Assembly: GCF_963678975.1 (NCBI RefSeq)
Contig: NC_089275.1
Location: 20,852,467-20,916,466 of the forward strand
Origin: Dysidea avara
Taxonomy: Eukaryota > Porifera > Demospongiae > Dictyoceratida > Dysideidae
Reading direction: 5' to 3'
DNA length: 64,000 nt
In this document: positions 11,780 to 22,588 of the stretch, one piece after another
Layout: every line of letters begins with the position of its first letter
How positions within the stretch are numbered: position 1 is the stretch's first letter
Made by a program: the position numbers and the translations under genes
The notes under the pieces: model-generated
What the model was told of the DNA's origin: nothing
What the model saw: only the letters and a program-made list of their open reading frames with translations
The model's database searches: none

Positions 11780-12222
11780 TAGTGGTGTGCGATATCAGGA
11801 TTTTTATTTCGATATGTTATCAATACGATATTGGGGGTAAATATCGAAATTTCGATACGATTTTCGATAATTTTTAATTGTGTGGGTGGTGTAATTGCGT
11901 GGGCGGCCGATACTTATAAATATGCTTGAAATACACTTTACACACAAACTATTGCATAAAACTAATAATAAGCCTAGGAAACTGGTAGACAAGTTTTTAA
12001 AGTGGCTAGATAGTACAGAACCAACCTTCATTTCTAGCGTGATTGCGCAATCACACACTAAATGCTGTAGATTTATCAAAATATTCTTCGATAATTATCG
12101 CAAAATATTACCTTATCGATAAATATCGAAATCTGCTAAAGCAGTATCGAAAATCGATACGATAACGATATCGACAAAATTATCGCGAAATCGATATTTT
12201 TTCGATATATCGCACATCACTA
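11780..12222. mobile_element. hAT-type MITE with 8-bp TSD
   Basis: A 443-bp element with inverted ends TAGTGGTGTGCGAT / ATCGCACATCACTA, full of ATCGATA motifs. It is flanked by exact 8-bp duplications TGCATAAC (11,772-11,779 and 12,223-12,230). Copy 2 of the segmental duplication carries an uninterrupted counterpart of the target (TTATTACATAAGTAATT near 8,268). An 8-bp duplication is typical of the hAT superfamily. No transposase is encoded. Confidence 0.88.
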
Positions 12223-12238
12223 TGCATAACTAGCTAAT

Positions 12239-12436
12239 TACTGTAATAGCTTTATTTTCGTGCAAAAAATTTTCGTGATAAACTTTTTCGTGTAAAAATA
12301 TTTTCGTATGATTTACATAAAATGCTAGCTCTATTAGAGTAGTTCGATCTTGTATAAAAATTTTCGTGCAAGAAATTTTCGTACAAATTTTGCATACGAA
12401 AATTATTTTACAACGAAAAAAAAGCAAATTACGGTA
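12239..12436. mobile_element. Small MITE rich in TTTTCGT
   Basis: About 198 bp with inverted ends TACTGTAAT...TTTTCG and CGAAAA...ATTACGGTA. It is flanked by CTAAT on both sides (12,234-12,238 and 12,437-12,441), a candidate 5-bp duplication. The interior repeats ATTTTCGTG. It sits 9 bp from the hAT MITE in the same flank copy and is absent from copy 2. Confidence 0.65.
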
Positions 12437-12772
12437 CTAATATGTGTTATACAGATGTAGCAATAGACAGAAATTAGATATTGATAATATATTCTTCTTA
12501 GAATTACAGACTGGTGTCATAGCAACATATAAACTGAACACAACTGATCATACTACACAGCTGGTGTAGCAGTGTAGCTATAGATTTACATTTTATCAAC
12601 ACGAGTTGGCATATACTGCAATTCACTTTTTTCGTTGTAAAATACTTTTCATAGCTATATAAAATTATACGAAATTTTTGAGATACTCTTAATAGAACAG
12701 TCACTCACATAAACCACACTAAAATAATTCACATGAAATATTGTGAACAAAAATAATGTGATTAGTACTAGT

Positions 12773-12846
12773 AATAGCATGGGTAGCAGTGAAATTTGGG
12801 ATAAATACCACGAGTGTTCCCAAATTTCACTGCTACTCATGCTATT
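12773..12846. repeat. Strong hairpin, ~30-bp stem
   Basis: AATAGCATGGGTAGCAGTGA and its near-perfect complement TTTCACTGCTACTCATGCTATT flank a short loop. Related pieces (AGTGAAA, GGGATAAATTTCACTGCTAC) recur to about 13,090, so this may be one arm of a larger decayed element ending near GGTATTAGTATCG at 13,078. Confidence 0.6.
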
Positions 12847-13753
12847 CCCAGTTAGTACCATACTCGCTGCGTATACGCATGCTGTGCATTAGCGTTGCTA
12901 TATACGCAATTTGTCACTACGTACTAAACACGCGTCAACACTAATTGGCGCTACATTGTTAACATAAATTCTAGCCAATGAAATTGCAATTACAACTTTT
13001 TCACTGCTACCAGTAAAATACGGGATAAATTTCACTGCTACTATTGAGACTTTTGTATGGGCAGTGAAACAGGTATGGTATTAGTATCGTACATATACTA
13101 TAGCTGTATTGCTACATTAGGAATAACTTGATTTGTGCATTAAAAAGTTTGTAGCACGTATAATACCATGCTTTAATTAATCCATAATATTATAATGAAT
13201 AGTGTTACTTTGTAAAATGTATTTGATTTGACTCAAACAATAAATCTCAAGTTTTGAACATTTCTGCTTCACAACTCTAAAAGAATAGTTCATTTCATCT
13301 GAGATATGTGTCACTGGACGTGTGTTGACACTATTGTGATCTATCTGATCCATAGAACATTTCTGATAGACAACAATTATGTTCAGTTGTCACTAAAATA
13401 TTTCAATTACTGCTATTTTTTGTCATGGTACTAATCATAAGCTTATTGATTGTGAAGCTTTATCATTTTCTATCATTGTGTACCTTGTCAATGTAAGGAA
13501 TACATATGTACATTAGTCCATTAAAACTTCTGAGGTCATCAGGCCCATCATGCTAGCACTGGGGTTGACACACTTTACATGGCTACCATAACATGGTGGT
13601 CTTACCAAAAAAGAGCAGGAAAGTCTTCTGGTAGGAAACGCTTCCTGCTTTATATTCACATCACTAGAGCATCTGATTATTTTGTTACATGCATATATAC
13701 ATACTACAATAAAACAACTAGTACATGTAATTTTTTCCAGTGATCCTTTATTA

Positions 13754-14462
13754 CAGGTTTTTGCAATTGAATTCGTCGCCTTTGCAATTGAATTCGTCCC
13801 GTTTGCAATTGAATTCGTCGGTATTGCAATTGAATTCGTCGCTATTGCAATTGAATTCGTCCCGTTTGCAATTGAATTCGTCGGTTTTGCAGTTGAATTA
13901 GTCGGTTTTGCAATAGAATTCGTCGCGTTTGCATTACAATTCGTCATAAACAAAACGGCTCCAAGAAACCAACCCGTTCATTAAGAGATGAACTATTTAT
14001 GCCTTGGAGAGTTACACTTGAGACACTAGAAGGTAATTGATGCTGGTAGTACGCGAAGTTGATAGCTGTCTGACAAGTTAATTAGCTTGCTCGCGAGTGA
14101 CCACACCCATCGCGATTGGCGTAGTAGAGTTTGGAATGTTGTTGGAGAGGCTGTAGAGGAAGAATTATTGCCTTATAAAGAGTTGTTTACTACTGTTGTA
14201 CTTGAACAAGTTCTTGTAGCAGCTGCTACATCATGTTTTCATGTTTGCTCCAGCTGCCATTCTTGTTATGGACGAATTTAACTGCAAAAGCGACGAATTC
14301 AATTGCAAAAGCGACGAATTCAATTGCAAACGGGACGAATTCAATTGCAAACGGGACGAATTCAATTGCAAACGGGACGAATTCAATTGCAAAAGCGACG
14401 AACTCAATTGCAAACGGGACGAATTCAATTGCAAAGTCGCCGAATTCAATTGCAAAAACCTG
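13754..14462. mobile_element. Foldback-type element with 21-bp repeat arms
   Basis: Each arm is a tandem array of a 21-bp unit (core GCAATTGAATTCGTC): about nine units at 13,759-13,945 and nine in inverted orientation at 14,270-14,455. Outer ends are CAGGTTTTTGCAATTG and CAATTGCAAAAACCTG. About 320 bp of unique DNA lies between, with no protein recognised. This is the architecture of Drosophila-type foldback elements. Because 21 is a multiple of three, every frame through the arms stays open; these are not genes. Confidence 0.75.
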
Positions 14463-14907
14463 TATAAGTAGAAACATTTTGTTGTAAAACAATGATTCAA
14501 GTTTTTTTAATTGTAATTGTATATCATACAAATAAATTATTTTGTGAGCACAATATAGAGCGTAGGATCATTGACTGAAATTTTATACAACATCCTTGTT
14601 ACCATGGTGACCATTATGAGAACCTCTACCATAATACACACAAGATGTCAGTGTATATAGCTACATGCAACAAAATCCCAAAGTGCCAAGCAACTATAAC
14701 ATAAAGGAATACAGTAGCATACGTCTTAAATGTCACATCATCAGACTGATGTGACTGATGTCTGCAATAGTGGTGACAGCTAGGATCACATGGTAGTGAA
14801 CTATGTTAGACTGATGGTACACATCTGTGTATATAGTAGTAGTGTAAGGAACTACGTAGTACAGTATGCGAATACTGATGTGCTACATATTTGTACACGA
14901 TACTATA

Positions 14908-15227
14908 ATCTAAACCAAAACAGCCAAGCTGTAAAAAAAGAGTGCGGCCCCCAAGGTGAAAAAAGATGTGAAATCCAAGGTGGCGGCCAAGAAATGGCTG
15001 TGATGGTAGGTTAATGGCAAAATTTTTAATTGCGACAATTCAGGTGAATTTGTGTTGCCTCCTCCACTAGGATTCGGCACCAAATTCACCTGAATTGTTG
15101 TAATTAAAATTTTTGCCATTAACCTACCATCACAGCCATTTCTTGGCCACCACCTTGGATTTCACAAATTTTTTTTCACCTTGGGGGCAGCACTCTTTTT
15201 TTACAGCTTGGCCGTTTTGGTTTAGAT
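14908..15227. repeat. Long palindrome (5' module of copy A)
   Basis: Near-perfect inverted arms of about 140 bp begin ATCTAAACCAAAACAGCC and end GGCCGTTTTGGTTTAGAT, around a short centre (about 15,045-15,085). The same palindrome forms 55,215-55,535. Confidence 0.85.
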
Positions 15228-16187
15228 ATCACTTCCTTTTGTATTGCAAGTCACAAAGCCGGCCATATGGCTTTGATGCTTCTTTTAAACTTGTAAGGAA
15301 TTGTGGAAGAAAGGAGGTAATTGTGTGTATAGCTTTTGTCTCATGAAATATTTGTATATTTAACATTGAATGATGATTATCACATACTGTAGTTAATAAG
15401 GTGACTTCTTACATAACTGAACTGTAGCTGAAACTCTCATTGTTTTGTAGCTGAACTCTTTTCAGGGTGATTTGTTTCTAGCTGAACTCTCTACAGGATG
15501 ATTTGTTTCTAGCTGAACTCTCTACAGCAGGGGCGGGTCTAGGATTATAAAGGGGGGGGGGGGCTAACTCAAGGTACTAATCTCTTGGGTAGAGGTGTGC
15601 AAAGCACACTTCCCAGCATGCAAAGCATGCTGGAACTAGGGGGGTCTGGGGGCATGCCCCCCAGGAAAATTTTGAAAAATAGATGCTAAAATACTGCAAT
15701 TTGGAGACATTTCCACATAAAATTCATATTTAGATATTTTATATACTGCCTTTAGATTATAGGTATGGCTCTCTGAAGCATTTTGCTAATGGAAAAGTTT
15801 GGGTAGTTACAGACAACCAAGTACATGATGCACCCCTCTCACAATTGCACAACACTGAATAGGTGCTTGTTAGAATAATAATGTTGAAAGTGGAAAATTT
15901 TGAAATTTGAACAATACAAGATTGAATCTGAGAGCATTTTCAATGGAAATTGTGTACCTGAATTAAGTATTGCCATACATATTAACTACACAAGTAAATG
16001 CATGAATGAAGCCCTTTAAACAGACTAATGCACTTCATTGTATGTATAAGTGCAGGCAGATTTGGAAAAATTCCATAACAGAACCAACTACATGTTTCCA
16101 GTGAATGTTCTATTAGAGTAATTAGCTGACTGCTCTATTAGAGTATCTCGATCTTGTACACCTCCAACGTTGATCCGGGTCCTTGTT

Positions 16188-16552
16188 GCATAAACTTTAG
16201 CATAAATCCACTGATAATACCTTGGAAAGATGTTTATAAGGTGGTTTTATGAGTATTTGTATTATAGTAGGTCCTTGTTGCATAAACTTTAGCATAAATC
16301 CACTGATAATACCTTGGAAAGATGTTTATAAGGTGGTTTTATGAGTATTTGTATTATTACTATAATACAAATACTCATAAAACCACCTTATACTTTAGCA
16401 TAAATCCACTGATAATACCTTGGAAAGATGTTTATAAGGTGGTTTTATGAGTATTTGTATTATTACTATAATACAAATACTCATAAAACCACCTTATAAA
16501 CATCTTTCCAAGGTATTATCAGTGGATTTATGCTAAAGTTTATGCAACAAGG
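16188..16552. repeat. Nested direct/inverted palindrome 1
   Basis: A block beginning GGTCCTTGTTGCATAAACTT and containing GGTGGTTTTATGAGTATTTG is present as two direct copies, then inverted, direct and inverted again, closing with the complement GTTTATGCAACAAGGACC. It is a ladder of nearly identical alternating arms. Confidence 0.85.
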
Positions 16553-16564
16553 ACCCCCTTCATA

Positions 16565-16880
16565 TTTAGGCTTTACTTGATCAATATGCTGAGTATTATA
16601 ATGAAATTTTGTCTTAGCATAATTATATGATCACTAATATTATTAGTGATCATATAATTATGCTAAGACAAAATTTCATTATAATACTCAATATTATTAT
16701 TGATCATATAATTATGCTAAGACAAAATTTCATTATAATACTCAATATGCTGAGTATTATAATGAAATTTTGTCTTAGCATAATTATATGATCACTAATA
16801 ATATTAGTGATCATATAATTATGCTAAGACAAAATTTCATTATAATACTCAGCATATTGATCAAGTAAAGCCTAAATATG
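16565..16880. repeat. Nested direct/inverted palindrome 2
   Basis: Alternating arms of TATTATAATGAAATTTTGTC and its complement, with TGATCACTAATATTATTAGTGATCA-type centres, bounded by TTTAGGCTTTACTTGATCAA and its inverse. It adjoins palindrome 1 but is unrelated in sequence. Confidence 0.85.
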
Positions 16881-18126
16881 AAGGGGGGGGCTTCAGCCCC
16901 CAAAGCCCCCCCCCCTGGATCCGCCCCTGTACAGGGTGATTTGTTTGCAGCTGAACTCTCTACATGGTGATTTCTTTGTAGCTGAACTCTCTACAAGGTG
17001 ACTTATTCAGGCTGAACTCTCTACAAGGTGGCTGTATTCTCTACAGGGTGATTTGTTTGCAACTGGACTCTCTACAAGATGATTTGTTTCGAGCTGATCT
17101 CTCTATAGTGTAACTTGATTGTAGCTGAACTCTCTACAGGATGGTTTCTTTGTAGCTGCTCTCTCTACGGGGTGACTTGTTTCTTGCTGATCTCTCTATA
17201 CAGGATGAACTTGTTTCTGGCTGAACTCTCTACAGATGATTTGTTTGCAGCTGAACTCTCTACATGGTGGTTTCTTTGTAGCTGAACTCTCTACAAGGTA
17301 ATTTCTTCTAGCTGTTCGTAGCTGAACTTTCTACAGAGTGATTTGTTTGCAGCTGAACTCTTTATATGATGGTTTCTTTGTAGCTGAACTCTCTATAAGG
17401 TAACTTCTTCTAGCTGATCTCTCTATAGGGTGACTTATTTGTAGCTGAACTATCTGCAGGGTGATTTGTTTGTAGTTGAACTCTCTACAAGGTGATCCTT
17501 CTAGCTGATCTCTCTACAAGATGACTTTTTCTAGCTGAACTCTTTACAGGGTGATCTGTTCATAGCTGCACTCTCCACAGGGTGATATGTTTGCAGCTGA
17601 ACTCTCTATATGGTGGTTTCTTTGTAACAAAACTCTCTATAAGGTTATGTCTTGTAGCTGATCTCTCTATGGAGTTATAACTTTCTCTATAGAGTTATAA
17701 CATGTTTGTATAGCTGAACTCTCTACAGAGTGACTTTCTTGTAGCTGAACACTGCATAATGTATATAACTTGTTTGTGGCTGATCTAGGTGAACTCTCTA
17801 CTGGGTAGCTTTTTTGTAGCTGAACACTTTACGCAGTGACTTGTTTGTAGCTGAATTCTCTACAGAGAGACTTGTTGTAGCTGAACTCTCTACAAGGTGA
17901 CTTGTTTATAGCTGAATTCTCTTCAGTGTGACTTATAATGTTCTGAATCTCTATAGCAACATATTTGTAGCTGAACTCTCTACAGGGTGACTTACTTGCA
18001 GCTGAATTGTCTATAAGATTAACTGTTTGTAGCTGAACTCCCCACAGAATAACTTACAATGTCATATAATTGTATAATGGAGTAAGTTATAAACGTAGCT
18101 GAATGCTCTATTAGGGTGACCGTTCT

Positions 18127-19213
18127 ATTAGAGTATCTCGATCACGTAGTTGGCTTTGGAATCATAACTCAGTGGTTTGTAATCCGATTCTTCTGTACTA
18201 CTGCAAGGACTTTCTATGATAATTATTCCAGCTACACACCGATTTTCAGCTCACTACTCTAAGTAGTCTGGCGTAGCCGCGGGTCGGCTACGCCAGACTA
18301 TACTCTAAGCAGTTTGCCTGGTAGGCGTGAAAACTAATAGTTTTTTAATTCATAAAAATGAAGTATATTAAATACAAAATTCTAACTAGCTTAACTACCA
18401 AACTAAGTACTTTAACTACAAAACTAGCTACCTTAACTACAAAACAACCTTAATTAATAACTTAGTACAACAAGTCTATGCCATCTTCTGGGCATAAGCC
18501 ATAATGCCTCAGGACCATTTTGGCATTATATCGCCAGAGAGTAACTGACAATCGCTGAAGCAATTGTTTCCTTGCAAACTGTCTGGGAATACCACTTTGT
18601 ATCTCATAAAAATCGATCGCGTAATTGTGACACAGGTTGGGTTTTGTGTCATATCTCGATGGCCTTTAACTGGATTCCTTTCAAACCACAAAAAGGCACT
18701 CCTACGATAGTTACTCCATCTACATAGCAAATTTCAGCTCATTCCTTCAAGCGGTTTACCCTGTGGGCGTGACAGACCTTCGACCTTATTTTACGCAAAT
18801 AATCGGTCATAACTCCGTGAATGTTCATCGGATTCCTACTAAACTTGGTACTGAGATTCGCCTTAATGAGCCCTTTAAGTGTGCTAAATTTCATCCCGAT
18901 TGGAGTACGCATTCGTGTTTTATGGCGGATTTTGCAAAGTGTGCGAAAAGAAGAAGAAAAAACGAAGAAAACCCCCCCCCCCCCAAACTTTTGCCGCTCG
19001 TATCTCGGAAATGGCTGGAGCGATTTTCTTCAAATTTGGTATGTGGACTACCCTACCTAGCCGGCACGTCTGTAGCAACTTTGGTTTCAATCGGATAAGG
19101 AATCACGGAGCTACAAAGATGTGAAAATCGCGTTTACTTTCTTCTTGTAAATATACTCACGGTGTGGCGCGCCGACTTCTTGGACCGCACGACACACAAC
19201 CGTGTGTCTTGAT
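18127..19213 (+). mobile_element. 3' module of composite element, copy A
   Basis: Starts after TCTATTAGAGTATCTCGATC and ends at the GACACAC/GTGTGTC hairpin plus TTGAT. Homologous to 1-820 and to 49,948-50,735 (inverted). It includes an 11-bp self-complementary insert (GTCTGGCGTAG...CTACGCCAGAC near 18,268-18,297) and a C run at about 18,971. Confidence 0.75.
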
Positions 19214-19981
19214 ATTTGTATGAAATATGGCATGAGATGTCCTCATAGCTTTAAGTTAAATACCTGCTGGAATGTCTGAATGTTGCAACATGCAACAAGC
19301 TTTAGCAAATTTAACTAACTGAAATATTACCATTATTTTATTGTCTTCTTGCAACAATTGGCAGTGTTGTTCTTCCATAAATGCTAAACTACATACAATG
19401 ATGATGGTTGAGGAACCATTTACTAAGAGGCAGAAAATGGATCTCACTGATGGGCTAACAGCAGAACATCAATCTATTGCCCAGAATCCTGTAAATTAGC
19501 TATAACTAAAGTGAACAAGGACAATAAATGTAAATAAATACACTGCCTAGTATACAGGGTATCTATCAGTTCTTCCCAACCAGCTGGCACATCAATAGTC
19601 TATGTAGTAGTTCTATATGTACACTTTTGGTGGCTATATTACGATACAAGACATAAATTTGTTACTCTACATCAGGCTCCATGCAGCTAATGTAGCTAAT
19701 AGTTTGCAGATGTTCAACAAGACAGATGAATTCTTGGGCTGTTGTGTTGTTATACAAGTGCTCTATTGTGTTGTAGGAATTAGTGACCTTTGAGGTTCAA
19801 GTTCTAGAAACGTCAGAGTGGAAGTTGAATGGACAACATCATTCTTCCCATTATTGATCTGATGAGCTTTATACAGAGTGTCACCTGTAGTAATGGTAGC
19901 AGTAACCGTGTTCAAATAATAAAGATCTTTTGGACATTCGGTATGTATAGTTCTAATACCATACACTCTACAAATACTTCC

Positions 19982-20121
<140 letters not shown>

Positions 20122-20336
20122 CCACATGCATGCATGCATGCGCAACCACACATATATACAGTCATGTGCATGACTATAGTCCCACACCATGTTTATAATA
20201 CACTGTGGCAGATTAAACTGCTGTTTTAATTGACTGCATGCTTATGTGTATTCATCAAGTTACAGTTATCATTCCTTGCACCCTCACCACATAACAGCGA
20301 TCAAGTCTAGAGTAGCTGATGAGCTAGGCTTAAGGG

Positions 20337-20527
20337 ATGCCAGAAACTTCAAGTTGGGGTGAGTATGAAGTGATATATCTATAAGTGGTAACAGAAGCTT
20401 CAAGTTGGGATGAGTGTGAAGTGGTAAAAAACTTCAAGTTGGGATGAGTGTGGAGTGATATGTCTATAGACATATCACTTCACACTCACCCCAACTTGAA
20501 GTTTCTGTTACCACTTGGCATCCTTTA
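20337..20527. repeat. Inverted repeat with ACTTCAAGTTGGG units
   Basis: Left: GGATGCCAGAAACTTCAAGT, followed by two further direct AACTTCAAGTTGGGATGAGTG copies; right: the inverse ending AGTTTCTGTTACCACTTGGC ATCC. The symmetry centre is TGTCTATAGACA near 20,463. Confidence 0.8.
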
Positions 20528-20559
20528 GGCCTAGACATATATTAGGCTATATGGAGGTC

Positions 20560-20640
20560 TAAATATTTCAAGGCTAAAATTTTCGCTGATAACCCCCAAA
20601 ACCGCGAAATCAGCGAAAATTTCCCCCCTTGAAATATTTA
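20560..20640. repeat. Hairpin with TTTTCGCTGAT stem
   Basis: TAAATATTTCAAGGCTAAAA and its inverse (ending CTTGAAATATTTA) enclose ATTTTCGCTGAT / ATCAGCGAAAAT. Fragments of the same family (AAAATATTTAGGTTATATGG) appear near 21,735-21,770. Confidence 0.75.
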
Positions 20641-21402
20641 GGCTGTACGGTACTCAGACTTTTGGTGAAGACCAAAAAAGGTAGCTGCCTGCTGAGAACA
20701 GATGCCCTCCATCTAACAGAACAATCACTGTGTTCATTGTTTTTCCAGTAGATGAAAACCTTAAATATGAAAGACATGAAATTTGTGGCATAAGATGTCT
20801 GTACCAGCCAGGCTTTAAAGCAGTTTGAATTCCCTGGGGTAATGCCATGTATATAGAAAACATTCTAAATAGCTAACTACAGTGTTCAGAAAAACAATAT
20901 AATGTTGTAGCTATGTAACATTTTTGTGTATTACTTTAGACTCAATAATTAATTCATCTAGCTATAGAACAGATTATGTTATTAGCACAGTGGCTAGCCC
21001 AACTGAGTTTTGAAGGAGAGAAGTGGTCGTAAGAAATAGTAACACTTCTTCTAACACAGTGCACATAACAATTCATGTACTGTATTAGTTCTTAACCTGT
21101 GTTTGTCTTATACACTACTTATGTCAATATTTTCTGATACAGAGATGTCTTGTGTGCAGTGGTTTGTGTTAAAAAAACATGGTGATATATACCCATGTGC
21201 ATAATCCAGATGTATTTAAGTATTAAGGCTAACAAACAGAAGTACATAAATTGATTGTGAGTTGGAAATCAGGAGAACTTAATATTAGCTAGTACATATT
21301 TGGTACTTCCATGGTGTACTGTATAGCTACATTCACATCTAGGTACCTACAGGCTATTGATGTGGTTATTGATTGACAAACAACAGAGCATTACACCATG
21401 TA

Positions 21403-21515
21403 TACACTGTTAAAACAAAAGTGTTATGGTAGCACCTGATTGCATTACGTATGTGTAATGCAGTCAATATATGACACCTAAGGTGCTACTATAACACTTT
21501 TGTTTTAACAGTGTA
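21403..21515. mobile_element. Short MITE, TA-flanked
   Basis: 113 bp with ~35-bp near-perfect inverted ends (TACACTGTTAAAACAAAAGT). If TA is the duplicated target, the element is 21,405-21,513, as in Tc1/mariner derivatives. The right edge of a related copy (ACACCTTTGTTTTTACAGTG) is at 33,513-33,534. Confidence 0.75.
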
Positions 21516-21884
21516 TTCTTGTCATCACTAGCACAGCTGGTTTAATCAACTAGTATGTTACATTCATTTTGGAGAGGATGTGTGCCACCTCTGATTAAAG
21601 CTATATAATATTATTTCTCTAAGAAACATAGGACCACCACTATATAGGAACACTTGTGTACCACTTTGGGAGTGTTTGCAAATCCACGAAAATTTCATTT
21701 TTAGCAACATTGCTCAACCTCAAAATATTTGCCCCTCAAAATATTTAGGTTATATGGAGGTCTAAATAGGCTAATATTTAGGTTATAGGCTCTTGATCAG
21801 AAACCAGTCACCAAAAATCCTGGAGCTGCCTATTTCATAATGTCATAAATTATCATGAAGTTAAATTGCTTCAAAGCTCAGATA

Positions 21885-22035
21885 AAACATGCATGTTACA
21901 ACACTCCTTTTAATAAAAGGCATGTTTAACATGCATGTTGAAGTGTGTTACAACACACCTTTTTATAAAAGCGTGTTTTAACATGCATGTTGAAGTGTGT
22001 TACAACACACCTTTTTTTAATAAAAGGCATGTTGT
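21885..22035. repeat. Tandem ~66-bp repeat, about 2.3 units
   Basis: Unit landmarks AACATGCATGTTGAAGTGTG, TTACAACACACCTTTTT and ATAAAAG recur from 21,885 to 22,035. The unit is itself rich in small palindromes (CATGCATG, GTGTGTTACAACACAC). Confidence 0.8.
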
Positions 22036-22444
22036 CATTCTAATTAACACCTCAATTTCAGCATTGTCACAATTATAAATCAGGTACTTCAAGGTGTAAG
22101 ACAGAATCAGTAATCAATACCTCAGTCTTGGCTTTGGGTGTATAATAGAATTTTGGGTCAAGATAACTTTTTTGGTGCATATTATATCCACCTATAGAGG
22201 CTCAATCCAGCCAAGACTGTTTTGATTCACTCATGGACTCTTGCTCATACTCATAGTAAAGCTAATCGATTAACCCCATTTAGCTATCTACTAATTGAAA
22301 TGTGATATTAAATGCCATGAAGAATGTTCACATTACAATTGTCACTATTGTGACCATAAAGATGTGTGGTGAAATGTGCACTGCTTTCACTTATCCAAGG
22401 GCCTGAAAATTCTGGCTGGACACTAGGTCAGCATTTCTAAACTT

Positions 22445-22452
22445 TATAAAAG
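22445..22452 (+). promoter_or_regulatory. TATA box of NHL gene
   Basis: TATAAAAG lies 144 bp upstream of the ATG at 22,589. The surrounding block (CAGCATTTCTAA...ATAAAAGCA...AGAAACATTACTCT) is conserved in the pseudogene at 5,245-5,285, so the promoter was part of the duplicated unit. Confidence 0.6.
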
Positions 22453-22588
22453 CATAGAAACATTACTCTCTGTTTATTACAAAGTAAATGAGATAGAAAG
22501 TAAGTGTAATATTCGGTGTGGAGTGGACCAAACTGCAGGTACTGTGTATAGTGAACAATTTTACAATCATAATTCAGTAGTAGTATTC

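Larger units (their letters stand above)
11510..14900. other. Segmental duplication flank, copy 3
   Basis: Same ordered blocks as copies 1 and 2, expanded by at least four insertions described separately (11,780-12,222; 12,239-12,436; the hairpin near 12,773; 13,754-14,462). No gene is visible. It ends where the composite element begins at 14,908; the matching series resumes at about 19,265. Confidence 0.65.
15528..16929. mobile_element. TIR transposon with CAGGGGCGG ends and 5-bp TSD
   Basis: Inverted ends CAGGGGCGGGTCTAGG and CAGGGGCGGATCCAGG (complement of the right end), flanked by exact TACAG duplications (15,523-15,527 and 16,930-16,934) within a satellite unit. It is 1,402 bp and non-coding; much of its right half is two nested palindromes. 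A short relative with its own 5-bp duplication is at 36,408-36,692. The ends look hAT-like, but the duplication is 5 rather than 8 bp. Confidence 0.88.
15420..18085 (+). repeat. Satellite array, ~31-bp unit, copy A
   Basis: Degenerate tandem units with core AGCTGAACTCTCTACAGGGT followed by GATTTGTTTGT, alternating with variants containing TTCTTCTAGCTGATCTCTCT. It is interrupted at 15,528-16,929 by a transposon that split one unit and duplicated TACAG. The reverse-orientation array is at 50,770-54,945. Confidence 0.9.
14908..19213 (+). mobile_element. Composite satellite-bearing Helitron-like element, copy A
   Basis: Modules in order: long palindrome (14,908-15,227), short unique block (15,228-15,410), 31-bp-unit satellite (15,420-18,085, split by a 1.4-kb insertion), the motif TCTATTAGAGTATCTCGATC (18,127), and a 3' module ending in a hairpin plus CTTGAT. 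The same modules in the same order, inverted as a whole, make up 49,948-55,535; the 3' module is also at 1-820. An A precedes the TC at the left end, and a GACACAC/GTGTGTC hairpin sits by the right end. Palindromic 5' block, internal tandem repeats and a 3' hairpin recall the Helitron-derived DINE/HINE group; that class is inference. Confidence 0.7.

Noticed and set aside
13682..14531. Several long overlapping frames (AIEFVAF / DEFNCK-type repeats, the latter resembling LDL-receptor cysteine motifs)
   Set aside because: They come from the 21-bp repeat, which keeps all frames open on both strands; no start context, domain or conservation supports translation.
22523..22588. 22-residue N-terminal extension of the NHL protein
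   Set aside because: It begins with GTG, and the conserved start in the pseudogene is the ATG equivalent to 22,589.
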